A program made the translations under genes and the position numbers. A DNA stretch of 64,000 nucleotides, taken from the NCBI GenBank assembly GCA_902749685.1, contig CACVKW010000609.1:1-64000 (forward strand), given 5' to 3'. Positions within the stretch are counted from its first letter, which is position 1. Each line of letters begins with the position of its first letter. The stretch comes from Olavius sp. associated proteobacterium Delta 1 (lineage in GTDB: Bacteria > Desulfobacterota > Desulfobacteria > Desulfobacterales > JAFDCJ01). Positions 8,411 to 17,009 of this stretch are shown one piece after another. Under the pieces are notes generated by a model. That model saw nothing but the letters and a program-made list of their open reading frames with translations, did no database searches and was not told the origin of the DNA.

Positions 8411-8524
8411 TGGTATCGCTTCCTGCCGAATGTCGTAGCCCACAACCGGGAACCCTGCATGGATAAACCTTTTTGCAGTTGGCATGCCCATGCGTCCCAA
8501 ACCGATGATTCCAATTGCATTCAT
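8411..8524 (-). pseudogene. N-terminal remnant of a beta-hydroxyacid dehydrogenase
   Basis: About 38 residues (NAIGIIGLGRMGMPTAKRFI, then VGYDIRQEAI) match the first beta-alpha-beta unit of the 3-hydroxyisobutyrate/tartronate-semialdehyde dehydrogenase family. The GLGRMG cofactor loop is intact. A whole enzyme is about 290 residues, so about 250 are gone. The frame runs on in phase through a repeat phrase into the TIM-barrel gene. Start is ATG at 8524, or 8533 three codons earlier. A former operon partner cut down by deletion is the simplest reading. Confidence 0.7.
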
Positions 8525-8557
8525 ATCTAACAATCGGATTTTGAAATAAATTCCTTG

Positions 8558-8586
8558 ACATTCGAATACTCAAATAATAATTAAAT
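8558..8586 (+). promoter_or_regulatory. possible sigma-70 promoter for the first ABC operon
   Basis: TTGACA at 8558-8563, a 17-base spacer, then TAATTA at 8581-8586. It is in the divergent gap, about 210 bases before the binding-protein gene. The -35 box is perfect and the -10 box is only fair. AT-rich repeats are common here, so chance is possible. Confidence 0.3.
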
Positions 8587-8624
8587 TTCAAGCCATATCT
8601 TCATCCCCCGAACTTAGGGGTTCA

Positions 8625-8745
8625 CCCCAATTGGAATGGAGGAATGATGGGTTTAGAGGAATTAAAAACCTTTAACCATCTGATTTTATCCGTTTTTCTA
8701 CCCACTATACCAATCTTCCATTATTCCAACATTCCAATATTCCAT
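8625..8745. repeat. phrase hairpin (TTGGAATGGAGGAATG type)
   Basis: TTGGAATGGAGGAATGATGG at about 8630-8649 is mirrored by CCATTATTCCAACATTCC and AATATTCCA at 8718-8745 in reverse complement. It lies in the untranslated leader of the ABC operon. Confidence 0.55.
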
Positions 8746-8797
8746 GAGTTAGGAAAACGGTTACAGCTTCATTTTAGTGAAAGGAGGGAACAGAGTC

Positions 8798-10147
8798 ATG
8801 AAAGAGAAAAAAATTACAAGACGCCAGTTTCTAGCCACCACGGCTGCCGCCACTGTCGCAATGTCCGTGGGACCGTGGGTCAAAACATCTCACTCTGCCG
8901 GGAAATTATCTGTTTTTCTCTGGGACCACTGGATCCCCGGCGCCAATGTTGTTTCCCGCAAACTCATCATGGATTGGGGCAAGGCCAACGGGGTCGACGT
9001 CAATGTAGATTATGTTACCTCGCGCGGTGACAAGAATCTGATCACCATTGCTGCCGAATCCCGGGCCAAGACCGGTCACGATATCATGGATCTTCCTACC
9101 CTGTATACAGCGCTATATAAAGACGACCTGGAGCCCATGGACGATTTGGTCAGACAGATTACATCCGCATACGGCCCGGTGACGCCCGATGCCGAGTATT
9201 CCGGAAAAGTGGATGGAACCTGGTATTCCGCACCGGGTCCCATTGGTACGCATCTGTATCCCATGGTCTCCCGTCTGGACCTCTGGAAGGAGCACGCCGG
9301 TGTCGATCTCAAAAAGATATTTCCGGCCGGCCCCGATCGGGATCCAGCGCTGGTAAAATCCTGGAACTACGATAACTTTCTGGAAGGGTGCAAAAAGCTG
9401 CACGCCGCCGGTTTTCCCTTTGGCGGTCCGCTCGGGTCTCAAAGCGACGCCCAGGATTGGACGGGCGCCCTGTTTATGTCCTTCGGTTCCACGGCCGTGA
9501 ATGCGAATGGGGATATCGTTTTCGATTCCGATGAGACACGGGCCGCTTTGGAATATATGAAAGAGCTGTGCGAATACATGCCAAAAGAGGTCTATGCCTG
9601 GGACGACGCCTCAAACAACACGTGGATTATCTCGGGCCGGGGTTCGGCCATCCAGAACCCACCCAGTGCCTGGAGGGTGGCTGTACGTGATCAAATCCAG
9701 ACGGCGTCCAAACTCTGGCACCACGACACACCGGCCGGTCCGAACGGGCGGTTTCGCGGCTCCTTGACCCGTATGAATGGGGTCTGGAAATTCAGTAAAA
9801 ACAAGAGCGCGGCCAAAGACCTGCTTCTCCATCTGTTGCAGAAGGAACAGCAGGACATACTGATTGATGCCGCCATAGGCTATGATATCCCGCTCATCAA
9901 GTCGTTTAATACACATCCGGTGTGGAAGTATACCGGTCCGCCTGACGGTACCCTGTATAACTACCCGCCGCAGGGTGATGAGGTCCGGATGATTTGCGGG
10001 TATCCGGCGCCGGCTACTGTTTCCGCCGCGATATACGACCAGGATCTGTACCCGAACACGGTCGGCAAGGTGACCCAGGAGGGAAAATCTATCGACGACG
10101 CCATCAAATGGGCAGTCAATGAGTTAGAAGGCTTTATGCGAGCTTAA
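8798..10147 (+). CDS. ABC transporter substrate-binding protein, Tat-exported
   Basis: 449 residues from the ATG at 8798. A GTG at 8777 is rejected because the ribosome site AAGGAGGG lies between the two. The N-terminus has a twin-arginine signal (KKITRRQFLATTAAA, Arg 8-9), so the protein is exported folded. The mature part has the layout of family 1 sugar-binding proteins (SBP_bac_1) and is rich in Trp and Tyr as expected for sugar or polyol ligands. It captures substrate in the periplasm for the permeases at 10274 and 11218. A stable hairpin follows the gene. The ligand is unknown. The neighbouring isomerase and hydroxyacid dehydrogenase suggest a sugar, sugar acid or derivative. Confidence 0.88.
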   Translation: MKEKKITRRQFLATTAAATVAMSVGPWVKTSHSAGKLSVFLWDHWIPGANVVSRKLIMDWGKANGVDVNVDYVTSRGDKNLITIAAESRAKTGHDIMDLPTLYTALYKDDLEPMDDLVRQITSAYGPVTPDAEYSGKVDGTWYSAPGPIGTHLYPMVSRLDLWKEHAGVDLKKIFPAGPDRDPALVKSWNYDNFLEGCKKLHAAGFPFGGPLGSQSDAQDWTGALFMSFGSTAVNANGDIVFDSDETRAALEYMKELCEYMPKEVYAWDDASNNTWIISGRGSAIQNPPSAWRVAVRDQIQTASKLWHHDTPAGPNGRFRGSLTRMNGVWKFSKNKSAAKDLLLHLLQKEQQDILIDAAIGYDIPLIKSFNTHPVWKYTGPPDGTLYNYPPQGDEVRMICGYPAPATVSAAIYDQDLYPNTVGKVTQEGKSIDDAIKWAVNELEGFMRA

Positions 10148-10178
10148 ATTTCTTCGAAAAATGCCGCTAATGTGAGGA

Positions 10179-10208
10179 CAGGGCAGCAGCTTTTCTGCTG
10201 CTGCCCTG
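10179..10208 (+). terminator. intercistronic hairpin after the binding-protein gene
   Basis: CAGGGCAGCAGC and its perfect complement GCTGCTGCCCTG are separated by TTTTCT. No T run follows, so this is more likely a block to 3' decay or a partial terminator. Such an element keeps binding-protein mRNA above permease mRNA, as in other importer operons. Confidence 0.65.
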
Positions 10209-10273
10209 AAACCCATCCAGGATCAAAGGGATTCAATAGTCTTGTTGAAATGTAGGTTCGTTGAGGTGAAAAC

Positions 10274-11221
10274 ATGAGCCAACCTGCCGTTCAGGAGCAG
10301 GCCGCCGGGTCTGAAGCAGCGGCCAACATCGGCACGCTGTTCACGAAGTTCCGGAAGTTTCTTCGGCGAAGACCCACGCTGGCTTTCCTCCTCTGCGCAC
10401 CGCTGCTGGCGCTCGTTATCGGCCTGATCGTCTATCCATTTTTCTATTCGATCTGGTTGAGCCTGTTGAACAAGAAGGAGACGCGCTTCGTCGGGTTGGC
10501 AAACTATCTTTTCCTGCTCAAACGAGACACCTTCTGGATGGTCGTGCGCCAATCCGTGCTGTTTACCCTGACTGCGGTGTTCTTTAAGGCTTTGATCGGC
10601 TTTATCATGGCACATCTGATCGATGTTGTGCCGTCCCATCGACAGCGCATCTGGCGTGGTCTGGCTCTGATTCCCTGGGTCATGCCCCCCGCCCTGAGCA
10701 CGCTGGGCTGGTGGTGGATCTTCGATCCCAGCCACAGTGCCTTCAACTGGATCCTCCACACGTTTTTCGGCACGTCGGTCCCCTGGTTGAGTGACCCCAA
10801 CTGGGCGCGGTTCTGCGTGATTCTTGTGAACGTCTGGTTCGGAGCCCCCTTTTTCCTGATCATGTATCTGGCCGCGTTGAAATCGGTACCGGCAAATCTC
10901 TATGAGGCTGCGGCTATCGATGGGGCCAGCGCCTGGCAGAAACTGATCTATATTACGATACCGATGCTGCGAAACATCATCGCCATCACGATGCTGTTTT
11001 CGACGATTGTCACCTTTGCCAACTTTGATATTGTCAGAGTATTGACCACGGGTGGACCCCGCAATACCACTCATCTGTTCGGCACATACTCCTTCAGCCT
11101 CGGAATTCTGTCGGGAGATATTCCACTGGGAGCTTGTGTTTCCCTGTTCATGTTTCCCGTACTGGCGGTTGCGGCTTTCTTTATCCTTCGCAATGTCCGG
11201 CAGAGAGTGAGAGAGTCATGA
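10274..11221 (+). CDS. ABC transporter permease, MalF/UgpA type
   Basis: 315 residues with six or so membrane segments. An N-terminal cytoplasmic tail (about 40 residues) precedes the first helix (LLCAPLLALVIGLIVYPFF). The ATPase-contact EAA loop is EAAAIDGASAWQKLIYITIP, close to consensus and with the conserved Gly present. It forms the inner-membrane channel with the protein from 11218. The reading frame overlaps the next gene by four bases (ATGA), so the two are translationally coupled. Confidence 0.9.
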   Translation: MSQPAVQEQAAGSEAAANIGTLFTKFRKFLRRRPTLAFLLCAPLLALVIGLIVYPFFYSIWLSLLNKKETRFVGLANYLFLLKRDTFWMVVRQSVLFTLTAVFFKALIGFIMAHLIDVVPSHRQRIWRGLALIPWVMPPALSTLGWWWIFDPSHSAFNWILHTFFGTSVPWLSDPNWARFCVILVNVWFGAPFFLIMYLAALKSVPANLYEAAAIDGASAWQKLIYITIPMLRNIIAITMLFSTIVTFANFDIVRVLTTGGPRNTTHLFGTYSFSLGILSGDIPLGACVSLFMFPVLAVAAFFILRNVRQRVRES

Positions 11222-12090
11222 AGCGCAAAGCATTCTCTTTCAGTACTATCCAGCAGAACCGGAGGTGGGCGCTGATCCTGGCCTACGTCTTTTTGGTAAT
11301 ATTCATCATTTTTTTCCTGTTTCCCCCCTATTACATGCTTGTGACCTCTTTTAAGACCAATCAGGAAATATCGAGCATAAAAGGCATTCCCTGGATCATC
11401 AACCAGAAACCAACGCTGTATCACTACAAGAATCTGCTTGCAGAGACGCAATTCCTCACCTTTTTCAAGAATACCGTTATCGTCACCATTTTTACGGTGG
11501 CAATCTCGATGACGATCAGTATCCTGGCGGCATACTCTTTGGCCCGCATGCGGTTTTTTGGATCGGGGGTACTCGCTACAGGGGTCTTTTTGACCTATCT
11601 GGTGCCGGAAACCCTATTGTTTATACCGTTGTTTAAAGTGCTTGGGTGGTTGGGGCTGTTGAACTCCAAATGGGCACTGGTGCTGGTATATCCCACCCTG
11701 GCCGTGCCGTTTTGTACGTGGATCATGATCGGTTATTTCGGCTCCATCCCCAAGGCGCTGGATGAAGCGGCCTTGATCGACGGTGCCAGATGGTATCAAA
11801 TGCTCTTCCAGGTCTTTATTCCAGTGGCAATGCCCGGCATCATCGCGGCCACCATCTTTGCCTTTACCATCTCCTGGGCCAATTTTCTCTATCCGCTGGC
11901 GTTTGTTTACAGCAATGAAGAGATGGTCTTGACCGTCGGCACCGTTACCACCCTGATTCGCGGGGACGTGTATCACTGGGGCGGGCTGATGGCAGGGGCG
12001 CTGTTGGCCGCAGCCCCGCCGGTCATCATCTACGCTTTCTTAATGGATTATTACATTTCCGGCTTGACGGCCGGGGCGGTCAAAAATTAA
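11218..12090 (+). CDS. ABC transporter permease, MalG/UgpE type
   Basis: 290 residues. The start is the ATG at 11218 inside the ATGA overlap. Frames open further upstream run inside the previous permease and are not used. It has six predicted membrane segments, beginning with AYVFLVIFIIFFLFPPYYML. The EAA loop is EAALIDGARWYQMLFQVFIP. It pairs with the MalF-type permease and is driven by the ATPase that begins 20 bases downstream. Confidence 0.9.
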   Translation: MKRKAFSFSTIQQNRRWALILAYVFLVIFIIFFLFPPYYMLVTSFKTNQEISSIKGIPWIINQKPTLYHYKNLLAETQFLTFFKNTVIVTIFTVAISMTISILAAYSLARMRFFGSGVLATGVFLTYLVPETLLFIPLFKVLGWLGLLNSKWALVLVYPTLAVPFCTWIMIGYFGSIPKALDEAALIDGARWYQMLFQVFIPVAMPGIIAATIFAFTISWANFLYPLAFVYSNEEMVLTVGTVTTLIRGDVYHWGGLMAGALLAAAPPVIIYAFLMDYYISGLTAGAVKN

Positions 12091-12109
12091 ACCAGTTTGG
12101 AGATCTAAG

Positions 12110-13225
12110 GTGTCAAACGTACGTTTAGAAAATGTTTGTAAATATTTCGGCGATGTCGAGGCGGTTTCATCCTTTCATCTGGATGTTGAAGATAAGGAGT
12201 TTCTGGTGCTGCTGGGACCGTCGGGATGCGGCAAATCAACAACATTGCGAATGATCGCGGGCTTGGAAGAATTAAGCGAAGGCAATATTTACATCGGTGA
12301 TAAATTGGTCAACGACATGCCGCCCCGGGATCGCGATATCGCCATGGTATTTCAGGACTACGCGTTGTATCCCCATATGACGGTTCGTCAGAATATGGCC
12401 TTTGGACTGAAGCTCAGAAAATTTCCCAAGTCCGAGATCAATCAGCGGGTTGACGAGGCGGCAGAGATATTAGGTATCCAGGAGCTTTTGGATCGCAAGC
12501 CCAGAGAGCTGTCCGGTGGTCAACGTCAGCGGGTTGCCGTGGGGCGCACCATCGTGCGCAAGCCGGCCGTATTTCTATTTGACGAGCCCTTGAGCAACCT
12601 CGATGCCAAGCTGCGGGGCCAAATGCGGGCCGAGCTTTCCAAACTGCACGATCAGTTAAATACCACCATCATCTATGTCACCCATGACCAGGTCGAAGCC
12701 ATGACCATGGGAACCAAAATTGTTATCATGAAGGATGGCGTGGTAAATCAGGTGGGTACACCGATGGAGATATATGACTTTCCGGTCAATAAGTTCGTGG
12801 CTGGATTTATCGGCAATCCGGGAATGAACTTCCTGCCGGCCAGAATTGCCCCAAAGGACTCAACCCTCTATGTGGATGCCGGCAGCTTTCAGCTTCTGAT
12901 TCCACCTGAGAAACATTCGTATCTGCAAAGTAAAGCCGAACGGGAAGTGATTCTCGGCATCCGTCCCGAACACCTCCAGGATGTCGCTTTCCCGGATGAC
13001 AGTAAAATTACCGATTCCTTCAAGGCGGTGGTTGAGGTGGTGGAAACCCTGGGCGCTGAGGTGCAACTCGATGTGGTCTGCGGTGAGCACAATCTGGTGG
13101 CCCGGGTGGATCCCAGGACAACGGCCAAACGTCACCAGGAAAGAGAGTTGGCCGTGAACATGGACAAAATCCACATCTTCGAAACAGAGCCACCGAACCA
13201 AAGAGTTAAGACTGAAGAACGTTAA
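12110..13225 (+). CDS. ABC transporter ATPase, MalK/UgpC type
   Basis: 371 residues, GTG start. Walker A GPSGCGKST is at 36-44, Q-loop Q82, signature LSGGQ at 134-138, Walker B FLFDEP at 155-160 and the H-loop His at 192. A C-terminal OB-type (TOBE) regulatory domain follows from about 235, as is usual in the carbohydrate-uptake CUT1 subfamily. It binds and hydrolyses ATP on the cytoplasmic side of the two preceding permeases. As the fourth gene of the operon it completes the importer. Confidence 0.92.
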   Translation: MSNVRLENVCKYFGDVEAVSSFHLDVEDKEFLVLLGPSGCGKSTTLRMIAGLEELSEGNIYIGDKLVNDMPPRDRDIAMVFQDYALYPHMTVRQNMAFGLKLRKFPKSEINQRVDEAAEILGIQELLDRKPRELSGGQRQRVAVGRTIVRKPAVFLFDEPLSNLDAKLRGQMRAELSKLHDQLNTTIIYVTHDQVEAMTMGTKIVIMKDGVVNQVGTPMEIYDFPVNKFVAGFIGNPGMNFLPARIAPKDSTLYVDAGSFQLLIPPEKHSYLQSKAEREVILGIRPEHLQDVAFPDDSKITDSFKAVVEVVETLGAEVQLDVVCGEHNLVARVDPRTTAKRHQERELAVNMDKIHIFETEPPNQRVKTEER

Positions 13226-13354
13226 TATTAAGAACGTTCCGGGTTCAGCGTTCAAAGGTTCAGAGGTTGAGGGTTCAGCGCCGCCGCCGGCCAAAAAAAT
13301 AGCCGGTCAAATCGAGAAAGAAACTCTGAAAAAGCGAATCCTCCCGAGGCGGAT

Positions 13355-13500
13355 AAATATCGAATATCGAATAATGAATGTCGAATGTCGAATGTCGAAT
13401 GTCGAAGGAATGCATTCTGTCTATTTTATAAAAAAGGCTAAGCGAAACGATTCCATCCTGCGACATTCGATATTCGATATTCTGCGGTTCTGCGGTCAAT
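13355..13500 (+). repeat. family I repeat, copy 2
   Basis: AATATCGAATAATGAATGTCG words lead to GGAATGCATTCTGTCTATTTT, then AAAAAAGGCTAAGCGAAACG (core, slightly changed). The right arm is CGACATTCGATATTCGATATTC. The wider gap 13226-13718 also has GGTTCAGAGGTTGAGGGTTCAG words at 13253-13280 and no gene. Confidence 0.75.
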
Positions 13501-13718
13501 AGATCACGTCTTCAGCGTGATTCGCTTTTGGTGAAGTTTCATACAAGCGGTTAAAGATTCAAGGGATTACGATAATTATCATACTCCGGGTCCTTTCAAC
13601 CCGGATTCTTTTTTTGGGGAATCATGATGCGGGAAGGCGAAAAAGCAGGAAACATAGTCAATCTGGATTTACGGCCTGATTGGTTACAAATTATCCGAAT
13701 TAGTGGAGAACCTCCGTC

Positions 13719-14672
13719 ATGATCCGCTTAACCGTCTATTTCGAACCACCTGATGATTTTATTGCGCGTTTGAGCAATATTTCAGATAACATCAAAATCA
13801 ATGTTTGCACCAATCGTGATGATTTGAAATTTTGTCTGCCGCAGACGGAAGTATTGGTTACACTATTTTTCTGGCCGGATGCAGAAATGATCGGGCTTGC
13901 GCCAAATCTTAAATGGATACAGGCCCTGACCGCCGGGGTTGATTTATTTCCTTTAGGTGAAATCAAAAAGCAGGGTATTCTTCTGACCTGCGGCCGCGGG
14001 ATTCATAAGATATACATAGCGGAATACGCCATCGCCGCGATGATCAATCTGGCCCGCAATTTTCATCTGATGTTCAACAACCAGCTCAAAGCTAAATGGG
14101 ATCGCTCGGTGCCGCAAGATGAGATCCACGGGCGTGTGGCGGGCATTATCGGGTTGGGCAGCATCGGCCAGGAAATCGCACGTAAGGCGTCGGTCCTGGG
14201 CATGCGGGTCATCGGTGTTAAAAACAGCCCCCAGCCACTCGAATGGGTCGATCATGTCTACGGTCCGGCCGAAATGAAAAAAGTTTTCAAGCAAAGTGAC
14301 TATGTGATCAATCTGTTGCCGGGTACACCCACAACCAGGGGCCTGATTGATAAAGAACTGTTCAGTTCGATGCGCAGCTCAGCCTGCTTTATCAACCTGG
14401 GACGAGGATCCACCGTCAATCAGGCCGACCTGATCGATGCCCTCCAAACCAAAACGATCCGTGCCCTGGTCAGCGATGTATATCAAAAAGAGCCATTGCC
14501 GGAAGACAGCCCCCTGTGGCATCTGGACAACGTGATTCTCACGCCGCATATTGCCGGCGTCTCACCGCAATATCTCGATCGCGCACTGGAAATTATCCGG
14601 CATAACCTGCAGGTCTATGTCAGCCGGTCGGGCGAGATGATTAATGTGGTGGATCAAACGCTGGGTTATTGA
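13719..14672 (+). CDS. D-2-hydroxyacid dehydrogenase
   Basis: 317 residues. The NAD-binding loop GLGSIG is at 145-150. Catalytic Arg 229 (NLGRGS), Glu 258 (QKEPLP) and His 277 (LTPHIAG) form the usual set of the D-isomer-specific 2-hydroxyacid dehydrogenases (glyoxylate/hydroxypyruvate reductase group). It interconverts a 2-oxo acid and a D-2-hydroxy acid with NAD(P)H in the cytoplasm. It follows the ABC operon after a repeat-bearing gap and may act on a product of the imported compound. The substrate cannot be set from sequence. Confidence 0.9.
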   Translation: MIRLTVYFEPPDDFIARLSNISDNIKINVCTNRDDLKFCLPQTEVLVTLFFWPDAEMIGLAPNLKWIQALTAGVDLFPLGEIKKQGILLTCGRGIHKIYIAEYAIAAMINLARNFHLMFNNQLKAKWDRSVPQDEIHGRVAGIIGLGSIGQEIARKASVLGMRVIGVKNSPQPLEWVDHVYGPAEMKKVFKQSDYVINLLPGTPTTRGLIDKELFSSMRSSACFINLGRGSTVNQADLIDALQTKTIRALVSDVYQKEPLPEDSPLWHLDNVILTPHIAGVSPQYLDRALEIIRHNLQVYVSRSGEMINVVDQTLGY

Positions 14673-15158
14673 CCAATTCTGTTGCTTTTACACTACAGAG
14701 ATAGGAGGTAAATGTCAGATTCCCACTATCGTCAATATTTACACAGAACTGCGTAGTATAGTCCATTTGCCCGGAACCAGGTAATCGATATTTTACCCCA
14801 CTTTTCAAAAAACCTGATATTTTCAGGTTTTCCATAAAATATCCACAATTTTGGTGATTTTCGGATTTCAATACAATATCCAAAATTCTGACCAGCGTAT
14901 TAGTCTGTGTATAGTAGCCGAAACCCATTCACTTACAAGTTTTTTGATCGCGGCAAAATAATCTTCGATGGAAAAACAACTGATTGATTATGCTTGGCAT
15001 AGGTGGCGGGCGACAATCATAAACAAAGGATTCCAAAACACTAATGGCTGGATAACGCACTACTTTTCACAGCTGCAAAGTTATCTCTCCCCCATCTTCA
15101 TGCCGTTTTCAGCCCCTTAATCTTTTGCTCAAAGGAGGGATTGCAGCGTATCTCTTTT
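14673..15158. other. gap without clear genes
   Basis: It contains one hairpin (14809-14831) and AT-rich sequence. A minus-strand open frame at 14641-14928 overlaps the dehydrogenase end, and I do not believe it. AAGGAGGG at 15131-15138 is not followed by a convincing gene. Confidence 0.4.
14809..14831. terminator. AAAACCTGA/TCAGGTTTT hairpin
   Basis: A 9-bp perfect stem with loop TATTT, followed on the plus strand by TTTTCC and flanked by A runs on the left, so it could work in either direction. It is about 135 bases after the dehydrogenase gene. Confidence 0.45.
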
Positions 15159-15515
15159 TCACATGAGTTTCTCAAGAGTAATTCTGGTTGCCCATCTAAA
15201 AAATATCATTACATATTTACCTCCTGCTAAATACATCCCCACCAAAAAAATCAGATGTGCTGTTATAAGCAAGAGGGGGCCGCCTATGATAATTAGCAAA
15301 GGCTCGTGCCAGTATACAGAAAAAGCTCCGATCAACCCTACCGCTGGCCAGCCAATGATGTAGCTACAGCACATTAGAAAGATCCCTAAAAAATTTTGAA
15401 CTGTTGGTTTCTCTTTGAATGCACTGAGGTCTGCACCATCATTAATGACTCTGCTTGCAAATTTGGTTTTTGCGATGCGGTTTGCTAATTTTTTAATTAT
15501 GTCCAATAAATACAA
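15159..15515 (-). CDS. small membrane protein of unknown function
   Basis: 118 residues with a hydrophilic N-terminus (KKLANRIAKTKFASRVINDG) and two or three membrane segments in FLGIFLMCCSYIIGWPAVGL, HEPLLIIIGGPLLLITAHLI and FLVGMYLAGGKYVMIFF. The GGPL and LAGGKY turns look conserved rather than random, which is why I keep it. The only start I see is TTG at 15515 with a weak AAGG just before it. The frame extends a little further upstream without a better start. No family is recognised and no neighbour suggests a role. Confidence 0.55.
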   Translation of the reverse strand: MYLLDIIKKLANRIAKTKFASRVINDGADLSAFKEKPTVQNFLGIFLMCCSYIIGWPAVGLIGAFSVYWHEPLLIIIGGPLLLITAHLIFLVGMYLAGGKYVMIFFRWATRITLEKLM

Positions 15516-15699
15516 CCTTACAGAAAAATTTACGATAAACCTAGCATTTTCTCAGGTCTATGAAAAAAGTGCCGAAAAGGATTGTCAAATGTGTATGCTA
15601 ACCACCACGGACAAATATGGTCGCCCATCCAGAGAGTCCTCGATCGGGCGTTGGTGGTTTCCCGAATGTAATAAATCAGGACGGGGCTTAAACAAAGCC

Positions 15700-16461
15700 T
15701 TACCAGATGGTTGATCCTCCGTCCACCAGCAATGTCTGGCCTGTGACATAACTGGATGCGTCGGAGGCCAGAAATATGGCCGCTCCGACCAGATCCTGCG
15801 GGTCTCCGACACGCGCCATGGGGATGGAATCGATGCGCTCCTGCAGATCAGCGGGATTGTCTTCGAAATATTTTCGGTTAAGCTCGGTGATGGTGGGTCC
15901 GGGGCCAATGGCGTTGACATTGATGTTGTGCCTGGCCCATTCCAGGGCCAAACCACGGGTCAAATGGGAGACACCCGCTTTGGATGCCGCATAAACCACC
16001 CGTCCGGCCTGGATAACTTCCGAGACATTGGAAGAAATGTTGATAATCTTGCCCCGGCCCCGTTTGATCATTTCTTTACCGACCAGCTGGCAGCAGAAGA
16101 AAAGACCTTTCAAATTAATATCCATAATGTAGTCATACTGCGTTTCGCTAAATTCCTCCACCGGTCCGCGGTCGATGACGCCGGCACTGTTGACGAGAAT
16201 ATCGATGCGCCCGAAATCTTCCACCACCCGGGTCACCAGATTTGCCACTGAAGATTTTTCGGACACATCCGTTGAGACCGCTGTTGCCTTGAAACCTTTA
16301 TTGCTGATGGTCAGCGCCGCTTTCTGCCCGGCGTCAGCATTGCGGTTGGCAATGACGACCGCCGCCCCCGCTTTGGCCAGCCCCCCGGCAACGGCAAAAC
16401 CGATTCCCCGGTTGCCGCCCGTGACAATTGCAACCCGTCCCTTAAGATCGAAAAGTATCAT
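15700..16461 (-). CDS. short-chain dehydrogenase/reductase (SDR)
   Basis: 253 residues. TGGNRGIG is at 14-21, NSAG at 91-94, Ser 143-144, Tyr 157 and Lys 161. The C-terminal GQTLLVDGG tail is standard for classical SDRs. It resembles the gluconate 5-dehydrogenase/KduD-like group. AAGAGAGGAGG precedes the ATG closely. It is a single gene, convergent with nothing obvious. It is similar in kind to the SDR at 1866 but clearly not a recent duplicate. Confidence 0.9.
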   Translation of the reverse strand: MILFDLKGRVAIVTGGNRGIGFAVAGGLAKAGAAVVIANRNADAGQKAALTISNKGFKATAVSTDVSEKSSVANLVTRVVEDFGRIDILVNSAGVIDRGPVEEFSETQYDYIMDINLKGLFFCCQLVGKEMIKRGRGKIINISSNVSEVIQAGRVVYAASKAGVSHLTRGLALEWARHNINVNAIGPGPTITELNRKYFEDNPADLQERIDSIPMARVGDPQDLVGAAIFLASDASSYVTGQTLLVDGGSTIW

Positions 16462-16599
16462 GGTTCCGCCTCCTCTCTTTTCTGCAATGGAAATTTGTGT
16501 GACGTTTATATTAATGGTTCATAATTGGGCGGCGGATGCGTGTCAATCTTAAACATTATACCCTTAAGATTTATTTATTTGCTTTTTATTCAAAAAAAT

Positions 16600-16985
16600 T
16601 GACTTGGGATGTATTCACAATTTTCTTTCAATTGAATATTTTCGATTGAATATTGAGCAATTCAGGTATTATTATGATTTAAAAAAGGACAGAGCGAAGC
16701 GACATCAACTCCGCCTCCGGCGGATCAGTTTTCAACCTTCAATTCCGGCTTGTCCGGATATTGACCTATCATCCCTATCATGTTAAACCATTCGCGGTAG
16801 GGATTTGAGTCAGACCACCTTCATCCCTCCGGACCATAGGCTCTACCGGCCGATGTCTGGAATTGTCCATTGAATATTGAATCGTTAGGGAAGTGCTTCG
16901 CTCCTTAATTTTTCGACAAGTCTTCTTAAAATTGATCCGCCGGAGGCGAACCTTGAATATTCATTATTCAATCGAAAATATTCAA
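16600..16985. repeat. compound repeat region with family I core
   Basis: TTGAATATTTTCGATTGAATATTGAG words (about 16630-16655) are mirrored at 16950-16985 (CATTATTCAATCGAAAATATTC). Inside lies a family I core (AAAAAAGGACAGAGCGAAGC, from 16680). GCCTCCGGCGGATCA (about 16713) and its complement TGATCCGCCGGAGGC (about 16935) also pair across about 200 bases. The right end supplies the sequence just before the ribosome site of the gene at 17010. There is no gene in 16462-17009. Confidence 0.65.
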
Positions 16986-17009
16986 TTTTTATAAAAAGGG
17001 GGCGACATC

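Noticed and set aside
10223..11074. 283-codon open frame on the minus strand
   Set aside because: It lies wholly opposite the MalF-type permease. Its composition (Gln, His, Arg rich) is that of a shadow frame and no motif is present.
13355..13500. Regularly spaced short repeats resembling a CRISPR array
   Set aside because: Units are 9-12 bases, imperfect, not separated by unique spacers of constant length, and mirrored in reverse complement. No cas gene is present.
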